From: Vigna angularis
Lineage: Eukaryota > Streptophyta > Magnoliopsida > Fabales > Fabaceae
Length of the DNA: 64,000 bases
Direction of reading: 5' to 3'
Assembly: GCF_016808095.1 (NCBI RefSeq)
Contig: NC_068974.1
Coordinates: forward strand, 30,364,825 to 30,428,824
The notes beneath the pieces are model-generated. The model saw only the letters and a list, made by a program, of their open reading frames with translations. It ran no database searches and had not been told where the DNA came from. Made by a program: the position numbers and the translations under genes. This document shows positions 24,610-37,422 of this stretch, piece after piece. Positions within the stretch are counted from its first letter, which is position 1, and the number at the start of each line of letters is the position of its first letter.

Positions 24610-24786
24610 TGTTGATATTAATCTGAATTACACAACTGTAATAACTATCTCTGATAGTTAGTTTCATATATGTTTTCTGATTCTGATTGTATTCATTCTT
24701 CAATTAATGAGAAAATTGTCTCACTTTCTCAAGCTCTCTTCTTCTCTGCATATTCCCTGTCTCTACATAACTGTATAATAGTAGCA
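24610..24786 (+). repeat. Copia 3' LTR
   Basis: 177 bp, starts TGTTGATATT after AAGGAAGGTG, ends AGTAGCA. Confidence 0.9.
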
Positions 24787-27189
24787 TTCTTTTGTGTGAC
24801 AATTTTAAAAAACAATATACTTTAAAAAAATGATTGAATTTTAAGTTTTTATAAATTTGGATATTTTTAATAGATTTTCTATTGAATTTATTTAGATCAG
24901 TACTCAAAATTTTTATATTTTCAATTGACCATTTTGACCATTTATTGCTTAAGTTTTTTTGTTAATTAAATGTTGTGAATGTTATTTTGTCTTATTATTT
25001 TATTTATTTGTCTACACGTGTTCGTTAGGTGACACGTATTTTATTTTATTATCTAATTTACTTGTTTTCACGTGTTAAGAAAAATAAAGTTTTGCGATTA
25101 ATATAAAAATGAAATTGTAATTATTATCTAACTCTCAATGTTTTCATTACAAACGCGTTGAATAATAAAAATGATTGCGTTGAATAATAAAATTGATTTA
25201 TGGGAAAAGTTATATGATTATTGCGAGTAAGACATTTTCAATAAAAATAATAAAAATCACTCCTCGTTCAATGAAGAAAGTTTCATGTTGAATTGAAATG
25301 GATTGCGGAATTAGTGAATGATGCTGAAAGAACTTTGAAATATAGAGATTAGGTGTTTGTATAATAGATCTCGAAATGTGTTTCTTACAAAAGGTTCAAT
25401 TAACTTTCAAAGAAAATATATATAACAAAATATCTAAAAGAAAGATATTATTTTAATGATGAGATTTTATCATTATTTTATATTAATCATAATATTATTT
25501 TATATTAACTAAAAAATTTTATTTTTCTTAAAAATAAATAAACAAGATAATAAAAAAATAAGACACAAACTCAATAAAAAAAATTAGATTATAGATAAAA
25601 TGTCTTTAATAAAAACTTAATAAAATTATTCAATTTTATGAATGACTTAACTTAGTTAATTCTTAAAAATATGACATACTAAGTTAAAATCTAGAATGTT
25701 ATTTTTTATAACAATTGTAAGTTACTACGTATATCACGTATATCACAATAAAAAAATTATTTACACAATATTATCTATAAAATAATTTATTTTAATAATT
25801 ATAATTTATTTTATTTATAATTATATCTATAATTATATACATCTTTTATTATTATTATTTAAAATTTAAATAAAATTTAAATATTTAAAAATACGGACAT
25901 ATTAAAGCACCTATATTTAAGCTGGATTATATAATTTGTTTTATTAGGAATTATATCTCATGAAACATTATACCCATAAATGTCATTCTCACTGTCATAT
26001 TTGGCTGTCATATTTGATTGCTATTCAGTAACTTTGGCAAAGTTAAATACATAAAAAAAAAAGTAAAAGAACATATAAAAATAGGTAAATGTAATTATAA
26101 TATGGTATCCAGAAATATCTTACAACATGAGAGTGTGAGAGATAATCCTAACTTCCTACCAAACATAAAAATATCTTTAAAGTATATATATATCTTCATA
26201 TTTTAAAGATCACGTGAAATAAACCATCATTAATAAATGTAATATTTTTATATGCAATTAAATATATTGTGCATGTGTGTTGGTATATATATATAGAAGC
26301 AGATATCTGGTGAGTATATTAACTATGCCCATGAATAATTGATAATAGAGAGAGGCAAGGTCTCACAAAATACCTCAACAACATAACTCTGCTTCACAGT
26401 TATTCCATGTGCATTCATGCCTAACTTATTTCTTCATGTGTGTGTATATATATAAATCTTTCGGTGTTTTAATTTTTATATTATTGTTTCAAAAACCTAA
26501 TATTTAATTGTGTAATTTTTTCGTTTGCACTTTTTTTTTTTTGCATACTTAAGTAATAAAGATGAATTTAGTTAAAAAAAAGTACTTGATGCTATTTACT
26601 GGTAGAAAATATTATAGAATATTGTTTCAGAAAGGTGTAAATGAAGTATTTGAAAATGGTATACAAAATTACAAATCAATAAATAAGGGTGATGTAGGCT
26701 AAATATCCTTAAATTAAATAAGATAGAAGAACACACCAAGAAATTGTAGATTACAGAAAATTAGGAAGCAATAAATAAGAATAATTACATCATACATAAA
26801 TTATGTAAAAAAAAAAAACTTTCAGCACAAAATATTAATGCATGTGAAGAGTAAAAGTATATTTATATAAGCCAAGTCTATGTTAAAACTTAGAAAATAC
26901 GAACTACAAATTGTAAATGTTCCAAAAAAAAATCATCCTAAAAGAATATCTTTGTGTAAACTCTTTATATAAGGTCTAATCATCATAAATTATTTTAACA
27001 AAGTAAACAAATCACAAAACAATATATGTCATGAACCTTCAAAACACTTGTATTTTACTATTAAAAGAACCATAATATGCAGAAATAATAAACTCTTAGA
27101 AACTAGGTTAAGAATAAGAAAGAAAACAAGAGAATGAAAGTACAGAAGAACCTGCATATTGCATACATGTCTAAGAGTGCAAAGAGAAG
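24787..27189. other. AT-rich intergenic DNA
   Basis: I see no gene, RNA or clear repeat structure; only AT-rich sequence with short homopolymers. Confidence 0.55.
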
Positions 27190-27350
27190 AAGCATCATTC
27201 AGGGGTGTGAAGAGCAGTGGCTCGTGATATTGGCACGGCTCAATGAAAAAACAGGACCCTAACACTCTTTGAGCATTGCTTTCTTATTGAACCGGACCAA
27301 TATCCCGTTGAACCGGTCCCCTCTACCCCTCATTGCCACCACTAACCATA
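27190..27350 (-). ncRNA. MIR171: MIR171-family microRNA precursor
   Basis: On the minus strand a hairpin has a 5' arm with GATATTGGTCCGGTTCAATA (27304-27285) and a 3' arm carrying the mature sequence (27243-27223). Over the 18 positions compared, pairing is 15 Watson-Crick, 2 G-U and 1 mismatch, with a loop of about 40 nt. The lower stem continues (GAGGGGTAGAGG against CTTCACACCCCT). The mature strand begins TTGAGCCGTGCCAATATC, identical as I recall to plant miR171b/c, which guides cleavage of HAIRY MERISTEM/SCL6-type GRAS transcription factor mRNAs. The 3'-arm position of the mature strand is right for the family. The primary transcript probably extends to about 28200 and may be spliced (TTTCTGCAG lies upstream of the hairpin), but its ends are not defined. 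Confidence 0.9.
27223..27243 (-). ncRNA. Mature miR171 (21 nt)
   Basis: Reads TTGAGCCGTGCCAATATC followed by ACG on the minus strand. The 5' U is preferred by AGO1. The star strand lies at about 27285-27306. Confidence 0.9.
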
Positions 27351-28180
27351 GTTCTTTGCTGCAACTTCTCTTGAAGCATCTGCAGAAAAACGAACACAAA
27401 CACTACAGCATAACAAAACTTGAGAAGGGTTTCACCATAAGAAGAAGAATAATGAAACATAACACATTGATGTAAAGGTTTAAATGAGCAGAAGAGAAGC
27501 AGGAAGAGACTGACAGTGATCTATGAATGGAGAAGAAGTTATCACCATATAGGGGTGGACATGTTCATGAAGAAAACAAAGAGAAAAGAGAGAGAGAAAT
27601 GAAGTTTTAAAGAAGGTAGTGGCGAAGCAAACATAAAAGCAGAAAATAAGGGTATAGTGGTGGTGGCATTGAAGGAGTTGCATTAAATTCTCAACCACCA
27701 TGGCACTGAGGAAGTTGGAATATTAATTTAAGGAGGTACAGGAATCGTGAAAAGGGTGAGAGGAGACAAATCTGAGGCTTTAAATGAGAGCATTTATGGA
27801 TTGTGGTGTGGAAGGAGAGGGATGTTGGTTCAGTTGAATCAGCATTTATGAATCAAACAGTGAAAAAGAAGGTTTGCTTTTGTGGGTTTAGGCTTCTGCT
27901 ACTCATAGCCATCATCATATACTAAGCCTCTCATGTGAGGCACTTCGTAGGTTCAGTCATGAATGATTCCTCTACAACAATGCAATTCATCATCAGAAAC
28001 AGAACAACCAGATGCAGCAAAAACAGCAGCACCAGCATCATCTTCTCTATGTATGTATGTGTGTCTATGGTTCCTCCAATTTTTTGCTACAAATGAGGAG
28101 AAAATGATGATTATGAAGTGGGCATCACAACTAGCTCTGCCAAAACTAGCTAAGCAATACATCGTCTTTTAGGTTTTAAG
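27351..28180 (-). other. Probable primary-transcript region of MIR171
   Basis: Upstream of the hairpin on its strand, with more GC and less poly-A than the flanks. A polypyrimidine-TTTCTGCAG acceptor-like site (about 27380) suggests an intron in the primary transcript. Short open frames on both strands have no recognisable domains and are not annotated as genes. Confidence 0.4.
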
Positions 28181-29149
28181 TTTTCCTTTGCCTACGTCCT
28201 GTTACTTTTAAATTGGGAAATATTCATCACCTAACCATACACTCTCTGCCACATCATTTTTGCATAACATAAAATATTATTCATTCTCACCAAAACCAAA
28301 TATAATTAAATGCTCTGTGTCATTATAAAATACAACAATTTGAATTCAAATGCTACCATCCATCGGAGTATATAATAATATTTCTTCAAAAAAAAATTTA
28401 ATTTATATATATATTGTCTAAGATTTTACGTACCATATTTGAAATTAGAAAAATCTACCATTATGGTAAAAATTGCGTAAGAATGAGAAAAGTGTACCAA
28501 AATACAAAACTTAAATAAGTTGTATTTGAGAAATATGTCTTCGTCTTTAAGACTTGGTGTTTCTGAAACATGTATAACTTTAATTTTTTGTTTTTAACAC
28601 ACTAAAAAGTTGAATTTGACATACACTTCTTTGTTTCGAATATTTTCTTTGTTAGAGTTGCATTTGATAAATACAAATTTTATTTATTTTTTTACTGAAT
28701 TTTTATCAAATATTCTACTTTGCTTTTTTACGATATTAATACAAAACAATTACGTAAAATAATCAAATATACCTTTTAAATAGTGAAAAATAAAAAGTTA
28801 AAACCGTATCTGTCTTCTTCAAGACAAAGTCTTTCTTTTCAAATAGGACTTACCCAATTTTATAATTTTTTTTTATAATATGACCATTTTGATAATTTCT
28901 TTTTTCAAGAAATTACCCTGAAATAGTAAATTTTCCTTGAAAGGTATAGAAGAATTCATATCTTTTTTATATTTGGTGAGTAATTGGCCATATAGAAAAT
29001 GGAAATTTTGTGTAAGTCTTTTAAAAACAATGCATTATTTATTATTATTATTATAAAATAGCTTAAATTAAAGACGCCTTGAAGAATCAAATAAAGGAAG
29101 GATGTTCCAAATAAACATGAGATTATGTAAAAGTGTAAAGATGGAAATT

Positions 29150-29186
<37 letters not shown>

Positions 29187-31539
29187 TGTATAAATGGCTG
29201 AACTTGTGTAGTTAGACGACAAAGAACTGCACATGTTATTTATTTAATAATTGCCATAATCCTTTTGAGAATACTAAAAACAGCACAGGTTGTTGCAGAA
29301 GACTCAAGGAGGAATCTTAGAATGAAATTTGGCCAATGATTGATTAATTTTAGTAATATCAATATCCTAAGCAAAAATAAACATTGTGAATATCTCTTTA
29401 TTAAGAGATATAAATATCGAACTAATGAGTTATATATTTGAAGTTGTTTAAGACGTAAAATAATTGAAGTGGGTATAACTAATTAATAGAGGAAAATGTA
29501 GAATTTATATAGAAAAGAATGTGTATTAAGAAGAATTAATATGTGGAAAGTGAGTTATGGTAACTGAAGAGCAGGAAGAAGGACAATAGACAGCAGCATA
29601 GGCTTAAAACTTTGGATCCATATTAGACATAATGTTAGTAGGTAGACAGAAACATGTGAGAATGACTACACTGGACCATTAAATTGGGGTGTGAGGTTTG
29701 ATAGAAGAATGGGAGCACGTGAATGAGAGGGGAATAAAATTTACCAAATTTAAATCTGCCATCACCAAGTACAGTAGTGTGACAAGGCAATATGCATCTT
29801 TTCTGGAATTAAACCCTATACCTATCTATCATCTTTTCACATTGCCAATCCACTTCTCTCACACAAAATTTACCACATTGCTTTAAAAGTTTCTCTATTT
29901 TTAATGGATTTTTTCTCTAGTTATATCCTCTAAGCTATTCTAAAAAGTGCCTTTTGTAATTAGATTCCCAATGCACAAGACGTGAAAGAGGGAGAATAAG
30001 GGTTTTTGAGTTGTCAATCATCCCTATTTAAAAAAAAAAACATTCTTATTTAAGAAAAATATTATGCATTTTATTAGTGATTTAATTAATATTTAGTTTC
30101 ATATATTAAAGATAAATATTTAATTGTTGTTTAATATTTATTTTATTTAATTAAATTTTATTTTTTTTAAATCTGATAATGTTGTTCCTTCAATTAAATT
30201 TACATTAACATTGTTTGTTGGATGTCACATGTTAGTATCTTAAATATTAATTTTTATTCACTACTGCAAAATATATTTTTTATAACGATTTTTTTATATA
30301 AGTTAAAATTAATTCGTCATAAAAAGTGGCACACTGGTAGTATCGTAAATATGATAAGTTTTTCTATATCAGTTGCACTCGAAGTAAGTATAAAAAGTGA
30401 TGTGATGACAAAAAAAGAATGAATATAATTTAATAGATTAACAATTATAAGCAATAGTGCAACACAATAATTGTGTTGAACTCTACAATTTTCTTTTACT
30501 CTTGGATTCTTGCTTTATCTTTTTTTTTCCTTTCAATATATTTGTTTCCTTTTGATTTAGATCCATTATTATTATATTTTTTTAATTTTGGAGTTTAGCA
30601 CACAAACAAAGAAAACTAAGCATATTGTTTTTCAAACACACAAACTCATGCAAGATAAGGTAAACAATTAATTAAGACTACAATCAATAAAAAACACAAA
30701 ACATAGATAATTGCCACGAATAAAATGTAAAAATGCACAATTTAAAAAAAGAACAAGAAAAATTAAAAACTCAACCGAATTGGATAAAATATTATGGTTT
30801 TATTCCTTATAAAACTTTAAGAATAACAAACCAAACAAAATTTCAAAACAAAGCACATAACACAAATATCCAAGATTTTTTTTTTGTTTTTTTTAATATG
30901 ACAGAAAAATAAGATAAAAAAAATCAAACAAGAACATTGATTTAAATATCATCCTATTTGAGTACAATCACCTTTGAATTTAAATCTTTAAGAAGCACAA
31001 CAAAAATAAATCAGAGAAGAATGTGGAATAAGACAGGGATGAGGACGCCCCAATCTAACAAATTGATAAGTCAAATGAAGATTCGCCACAAAGATGTTAA
31101 TCTTTGATAAAAAAAATCATTTCTAATCCAAGAACCAAGATACTCCTTTCTTAAAGAATGCAAATGCATGTAATATAAGTATTTACATTAGCTTTTAGTA
31201 CCTCTAAGAAAACCTAGAAATCCTAAAATAAAGCCCAAAGCTCAAAACACATAAAAATAACAAAAAATGAAGATTACAGATGTAAATTTTTGCATAGCGA
31301 GACCCCCTTACCCAACTAACACAACCTGGCTCGCCTAGTGAATTTAACATTTTTGTAAAATTAAAATAAAAATATATTTTATTTAATTTCTTAAATTATT
31401 CTTCAGTTGTGCTCATAAGCTTCATGTTATTTAAGTTTCCTCCTTCATGAAGCATTATAAGATGCAAGGAGACGTGTTTTAATTTTTGACCTTGTCATAG
31501 ATCATTTGAATTGCAAATGCTCTTATCAAGTTCTTCTCA

Positions 31540-31860
31540 TATATGTTCAGAAAGTAGTCATATATCATATCCTCTTTCTTGAAGAGAATTTGTCCTTAAA
31601 TTCGTGTAACTTGAAGATTCTTTATTATTCTCCCATTGAGAGAATTCGACTCAAATTCTAGAACTTGAAAATTATTCTTATGTTTGGTAGTGTTAAAAAT
31701 AGTTATCTCTTTCTAAAATTTCTTTTATCCTTCCATTACATAGATGATTTATTAAGTAGTCATGTGTGAATGGTTTTAGAGTAACTCCCTCCTTAAATTT
31801 TTCAAAATCATTTACACCCTCGAGTGTAATGGAACTTATCCCTTTTAATCCTTTAATTTA
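31540..31860 (-). mobile_element. Decayed fragment of a Gypsy element 3' end
   Basis: On the minus strand, AAGGACAAATTCTCTTCAAG followed by AAAGAGGATATGATA resembles the purine-rich stretch after pol in plant chromovirus-type Gypsy elements. A second, diverged GAATTCTCTCAATGGGAG copy lies just upstream. No reverse transcriptase or integrase remains. Confidence 0.35.
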
Positions 31861-32080
31861 TTTAACTTATTATTAACAGGTACTCCAACCTCTATTTAAA
31901 AATAATATAAAATTTTTTGAGTTTGAAATTTTGTTATTTATTCTTTTAAATTTTTTATTAGTTTTAAAAATTAAAATATAATTTTGTTATTACTGGTAGG
32001 ATTTAGTAGACTGGCCTGATTGGCCAATCAATTGCTCAATCGGGCCCGATTCCTTCTTCATCCACGTATGGGTGCTGTGG

Positions 32081-32089
32081 TTGTTATAA
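32081..32089. repeat. 9-bp target-site duplication, left copy
   Basis: TTGTTATAA is repeated exactly at 32608-32616. Confidence 0.85.
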
Positions 32090-32607
32090 GGTTTAATACG
32101 TATTTTGGTCCCTCTTTTCGTAGGGTGTGTTCAAATTGGTCCTACTTTTTTTCAAAAGTTCACTAAGATCCCACTTTTCGCAAAAACGATGCACGTTACT
32201 CCTTTTTTAGGTTTAATACGTATTTTGGTCTCTCTTTTCGTAGGGTCTGTTCAAATTGGTCCAACTTTTTTTCAAAAGTTCCCTATTTTGATCCCTCTTA
32301 GTGAACTTTTCGTATTTTGGTGAGCTGTACATTTTTCGTTGAGGTGAACTTTTGAGGGATCAAAATGTACAGCTCACCAAAATACGAAAAGTTCACTAAG
32401 AGGGATCAAAATAGGGAACTTTTGAAAAAAAGTAGGACCAATTTGAACAGACCCTACGAAAAGAGGGACCAAAATACGTATTAAACCTAAAAAAGGACTA
32501 ACGTGCATCGTTTTTGCGAAAAGTGGGATCTTAGTGAACTTTTGAAAAAAAGTAGGACCAATTTGAACAGACCCTACGAAAAGAGGGACCAAAATACGTA
32601 TTAAACC
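32090..32607. mobile_element. Mutator-type foldback element
   Basis: The left arm 32090-32335 and right arm 32362-32607 (246 bp each) are almost perfect reverse complements around a loop of about 26 nt. The ends are GGTTTAATACG and CGTATTAAACC. A perfect 9-bp duplication, TTGTTATAA, flanks it, as for Mutator-like insertions. Each arm contains two direct copies (period about 125 bp) of GGTTTAATACGTATTTTGGT...CAAAAGTT, so the element looks like nested or duplicated terminal repeats. The 72-codon open frames on both strands are mirror images and not genes. Near-identity of the arms suggests recent origin or gene conversion. Confidence 0.92.
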
Positions 32608-32616
32608 TTGTTATAA

Positions 32617-33967
32617 TTATATGATAGGAGTACTCGTAATTTTTATCAAAATACAAAATAAAATTATAATACAATATGCATAAAAATAATTATAAAATAT
32701 GTTAAATTTTATTAATCAGTATAACCATACATTAAAAATAGCTTTTACTTTTCACTGCAACCACTAAATAATAATTTAAGGATAAAAGTAAAAGAGGCCA
32801 AAAAAAAAAAATTGTACACACAAAATGCAACTCTCGTTATTAATTTTTATAAATACCAACTTTGGTGTTTTAAAAAATTATATAAGTGACAAAATAACAA
32901 AAAATAATTTTAAGTATATATACATATTAATAGTAAGACTTATAAGGTGTTGTATTAAGGTACTAGTAATTTAAGTATTCAACATTGTTTTGGTAAGTAG
33001 GGTGAAAAATTATATCTTTACACTTTAAATGACTTCACTTAGTTTTGATATTTTTTTAATATTTTATTGAGTTTTTTTATGCAAAGTCCGAATCCGAGTG
33101 GATGGGTACATGCTAAAGACAAGCGCTCAAGCGCTCAAGTCAGTTTTTCAATTAAACGAATCAGTTATTACACTTAAGTCTTAAATGTTCAATAAATGCA
33201 GTTACGTATCTCCTTATCTTACCTTTGTATTTATAGATTTCGAAATGAGTTTTTGATTAAGGTTAACCCAATCACGATCCAATATCTTCTTAGCATGTTT
33301 TTATCTTATTAATTGAATTATGAAATCTTTGATTTATCTTATTAACAGTGTTTTGAGATTCTTAAAGTTGACTTTCTATATGGTTAATCGACCGGAAACC
33401 TTGAACCGATCATTTAGTTTATATGGTACAAACATTAAGGTAATTTCTTTTTTATGTAAAATTCTTAAAATTTATATGATATTGCATTACCTACATATTC
33501 AATATAAACAGACTTATTAAAATCTAATCATATACACTTGTAGTAATAACAGAATGAGAAATGTTAATTTTCAACAGTGGAATTTTATTAAATGTCATAA
33601 AATAAACCGTGTTCCCTGGTTGCAAGTGTTTATTATTGAGTATAAAAAAAAATATGTATAACTCATAAATGATCCATATGTAAAAATAAATTTCAAAGAA
33701 AAAAGCTGATAAAAATAGTAAAAACAATAAAACTAATGAACTCATTTTTTTTATTTAACAAGTTTTAATACGATGATAAATAATAAATTAATTTTGGAAT
33801 ATTAGGTAAAAGTTAATGTCTAACATAAACTTATTTAAATAATTAATTTCAATTTATTATTTTCTCCTTAAATTTACATTGTGTACCTTATCTATTATCT
33901 TATTTCATCAATGATTTTATTTATATGATTTATCTCCTCCAAATAAATATGTTATTGAATAAATAAA
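32617..33967. other. AT-rich intergenic DNA
   Basis: No supported gene. A short segment at 33060-33420 has more mixed composition and a TATTTATAG motif and may be an old LTR piece, but nothing firm can be assigned. Confidence 0.5.
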
Positions 33968-34480
33968 ATGTAAAAACTTAAAAATTAATATTTTAAAAAT
34001 TAATAGTAATTTAAAAATAGTAATACTCAATTATTTTAATATTAAAAAAATTTAATATAAATAATTTTGTTATAAACCACATTCTTTTAAAACTCAGCAC
34101 TTTTTTTTTAGTTATTTGACCTCTCTATTCTCTTTCTTGCTTCTTGTTCATCTGATTTAAGATTTGAAACAATAGGGGTAATCCTCATGAAAAACTCTTT
34201 AATTTGGATCGATTAGTTTTTTCGTTCGTGTAAATATTTTTATGTCCTTTTTCTTTTAATCTATTTTGTTTTGTCCATGCGTCAATCTTCTTTAAGTTGC
34301 ATGTGTCGTTTAAGTCATCAATCTTGATTATGGTATGACTTGATCATTCTTGTGATGTTTCTATATATAGATAGAACACATCTTGTGAAGCTAAATGAGT
34401 CATGATGTTTTTAGAGACATTAAAGTTGTTTAAAAGGTAAGAGAAGCTAGTAATATATATGATCAATTATTTGGTTCACC
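33968..34480 (+). mobile_element. LTR 5' fragment (copy G of the long-LTR group)
   Basis: Starts TGTAAAAACTTA and shares, in order with the copies at 50810, 51122 and 63204, ATTATTTTAATATTAAA, TTTAATATAAATAATTTTG (TATA region), a CT-rich leader, CTTTAATTTGGATCGATTAG and finally AAAAGGTAAGAGAAGCTA (about 34433-34449). It then fades into unrelated AT-rich DNA, so the 3' three-quarters are missing. Confidence 0.6.
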
Positions 34481-35184
34481 TAATCCCTTTTACATGTTTC
34501 TTAGTTAAAAAATAACTCACATACCACTTTAAAGTGCCTTATATAAACCAAATTGACCAAATAAATACATCCTATGTAGTTCAAAAATTAAAATTTCACA
34601 TACCACAAATCTTAAGCTAATTCAGCCAATTTCAGAAATTATCCAACCTACAAATTCTTCAACACTTAACCAGGCAACTCATACAGTTAAAAAACAATCA
34701 CGCATTCAAATATTACTTGACTCAATTGTTACTAATGACAACTCTAACTATCACATGTTGTTCTATATAAAAAAAAAAAAAACTCAAATCAAATATCATA
34801 CTCTCGTGACCACAAACAAATAAAGATCTTCTTTGAACTAATTTGAATCACATACATAAATTAAAAGACCAAATATAACTTAAAATATCAAACTAACTCA
34901 ATATAAATTAAAAATGAACTTATTCTATTTTGAATTAAAATAAATTGGATGCTTAAAATTATTAATAAAAAATGTATACAAGATGAACTAAAACATTTAA
35001 AAAAGAAAAAAAAAGATTTAGAATTTTTTTTAGAAAAATAATAATTTTTATAAAATAAAATTCAATTAATAAAATATATGTGTATAGTTTAACTTTTTAA
35101 ATAATAAAATAGTCGAATGTTATTTTTTTTAAAATTATCACTACTCTTATAAAATTCTATATTCTTATAATTTTTGTTGAAAGT
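34481..35184. other. AT-rich intergenic DNA
   Basis: Nothing recognised. Confidence 0.6.
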
Positions 35185-37422
35185 TGTATCCCAAAAATAC
35201 AGTATCAAAACCATATAATAGAAATATCACAAATTAATAATATTACAGATCAGTCTTACAAAAGAGAATCAGTACAAATACGGTCGAACGACCTTAAAAT
35301 ATTACATGGATGATCATTGCAACAGAAGGACAAAAACCGAACTTACAAAACAGACAAGACAGGAAGTAGGGTAAGCTTATATAATTCAATTCAAAGATCA
35401 ACATAGATTTCACACAATTCAAATAAACTAAATAATTCATTCACTTTTACATGCAAAGCCTAATACTAGACTCTGACTGTCCGGACGGTATGAATTCTGT
35501 GTAGCTACGACGTTCGTGCACCCGGATGATGTAGTAACTAGGATACCCTCAACAGCTGTCATCCGAGGTTAGTCTGTTCCGTCCAAATTAACCATAAGGA
35601 CGAGGACCTCCTGTCATTCTCACACATGACTTACCCTTCTCTACGTGAGAAACGAGTAATCACGAATATCAGGATGAACCGCGAGCTTAGCATGCCCACA
35701 TTCATACTTTACCAATTTCGAATATACATTCATGATCTATTCCTCCTCGGAATACTCGTTCATAACCCAAATCATTTCATTCATATCATATTTCATCATC
35801 TTTCATTATTAATAATCTCAACCGAACCATTCGTACAAAGATCCCTAAGGATACCAAATATCGAACGTTAAACATCAACCCCGAACAAGACCGAACGCTC
35901 GGAGTGAGGCCAAAGGTCTCCAGTTCCAAAACGGATCAAAACCGAAAGTGTGAACATCGGGTTTAAGAAAGAGACTGATTTCAATAATATTTCTCGAGGA
36001 CGAATATAACTAAACGTTATTTACTAGGTAAGCCAATTGAATGAACTGACTCACGAGAGTTAGACCAAACACCAACAAGCCTAGGCCGAGTACTAAGACT
36101 CTAAGTCGAACACCATAGAAACTGATACTGTGGAACATCGAATAATAATAAGTGACAAAATTATATGAAGAAATCGAACACTATGAACACTTAGCTTATT
36201 TATAAGTTCATCACTAAGGGGAAACAAGGGCTAGTCAAAGACCAAGCACTATAGAGAGCGAACTCTATTGAATTAGGATGAACGCTGTTATAAAGGTAGC
36301 TTACGGAAACGAGAACGAGTGCCTGGTGTAAGACCAAGCACTTGCTTAGTACAAGCACTTGGTGTAAGACCAAGCACTACTAAACTTATAGAGAAAAGGC
36401 TTGATAAATATAATAGATACTATTTTAAGTAGTGTTTCAGATCAAACGAAATATACAAATACATATAGATATACCTGAGTTTATAACCGAATACCAAGGA
36501 ACGACTACCCTTGGCCGAACGCTCATGTACAGTATTACAAATCGAAGACGCTCGTCCTCAACTAGAATTCTTCCCAAATGAAAGAATCCAGTTCCAACTG
36601 AGTCTACTAGAAAACCGAACAGTCAAGGATCATTCAGTGAGGAACGTACACTTTCATAGGGAATTACATACTTAGAATTCTTTATATCAATTCATTTCTC
36701 AACATCTATTTTCATAAAGTCAAACATCCATATCATAGTAAATATTCATACATCATACAGTCAAAACATATCAACAATCATACTTCATATTCATTCAGCA
36801 ACTCAACAAACATGCATCCTTTAAAAATGAACGTAGAAACGAACATACAATCAAATTATATAAGCTTCCCTTACCTCTTAAGGTGACCGAAAGCTCATAG
36901 ATGCAGAATAGGGTTCTCCTCTAACAGAGGCCTTAGCGTTCTACAGTCACGCTTTAAGAAACTATAACAACCACAAGACCAGAAATACTCAGAATGAGAG
37001 GATCAACTCATGCAACCAAAAATCTAGGTTTGCATGCGACAGAAAACACACAGATGAGGGAGAGATGAACTTACCAGTCCAGAATCCGAAACTGATTGGT
37101 TCAAACGAATGTCCTCTACGTCGGAAGAGTAGAACTGGTGCCTGAGTGGTGATCGGAGAAGAGAAAGAGTGAGATTGTGTAGAGAGAAGTAAGAGTTTTT
37201 AGAGAGATGGAGGAGAAAATGGAGTTTCAGAATTTGGAAGAGACGTTGCATGTAGAGAGTGGCGTGAGTTTTGAAAAACTAAGCTTTGCTACCACCGTCA
37301 AGGACGAACTACCATTCCGCTGCCCACACCTGTCTCCCACTTTCTGATTTCCAGATTTCCTTCGCTTGACATCTGGCGTCCGCTCAGAGGGGTTTTAGAT
37401 GCGTTTTTAATGAGGTATGACA
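35185..37422 (-). mobile_element. Long solo LTR, copy B (minus orientation)
   Basis: 2238 bp. On the minus strand it starts TGTCATACCTCATTAAAAAC and ends GGGATACA. The flanks AAAGT (35180-35184) and AAAGA (37423-37427) match at 4 of 5 bases, a worn target duplication. Inside, in order on the minus strand: a CT-rich leader, AGAGGTAAGGGAAGC (about 36865-36877), a long section with CCGAAC/GAACG words, the stem-loop 35615-35652, an AGGAGGTCCTCG block, and GATCATCC (about 35310). No gag or pol is present. Open frames within it are not conserved. Confidence 0.8.

Larger units (their letters stand above)
21473..24786 (+). mobile_element. Ty1/Copia LTR retrotransposon, internally deleted and decayed
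   Basis: Two LTRs (21473-21656 and 24610-24786) start TGTTGATATTAATCTGAATT and end AGCA. The primer-binding site TGGTATCAAAGC (21663-21674) differs at one base from the usual initiator-tRNA-Met site, and a purine tract AAGGAAGG precedes the 3' LTR. The interior keeps gag, the end of integrase, reverse transcriptase and RNase H, in Copia order (integrase before reverse transcriptase). The gag zinc knuckle, protease and most of the integrase core are missing, so total length is only 3.3 kb. Premature stops and a frameshift inactivate it. Flanks (ACTTT versus TTCTT) do not form a clean 5-bp duplication. Confidence 0.93.
28181..32089. other. Repeat-rich, AT-rich intergenic DNA
   Basis: No intact gene. 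Holds an (AT)n run at 29152-29183, a CACTACTGCAAAATA-type transposon end at about 30260, and a decayed Gypsy 3' fragment on the minus strand near 31540-31700 (annotated separately). Confidence 0.5.

Noticed and set aside
27953..28172. Overlapping 69-codon frames on both strands near MIR171
   Set aside because: No domain on either strand; better explained as non-coding primary transcript.
30258..30420. CACTACTGCAAAATA as a CACTA-type end
   Set aside because: Only one end is visible and no transposase or duplication accompanies it.
32105..32592. Two identical-looking 72-codon frames on opposite strands
   Set aside because: Mirror images created by the foldback element's inverted arms.
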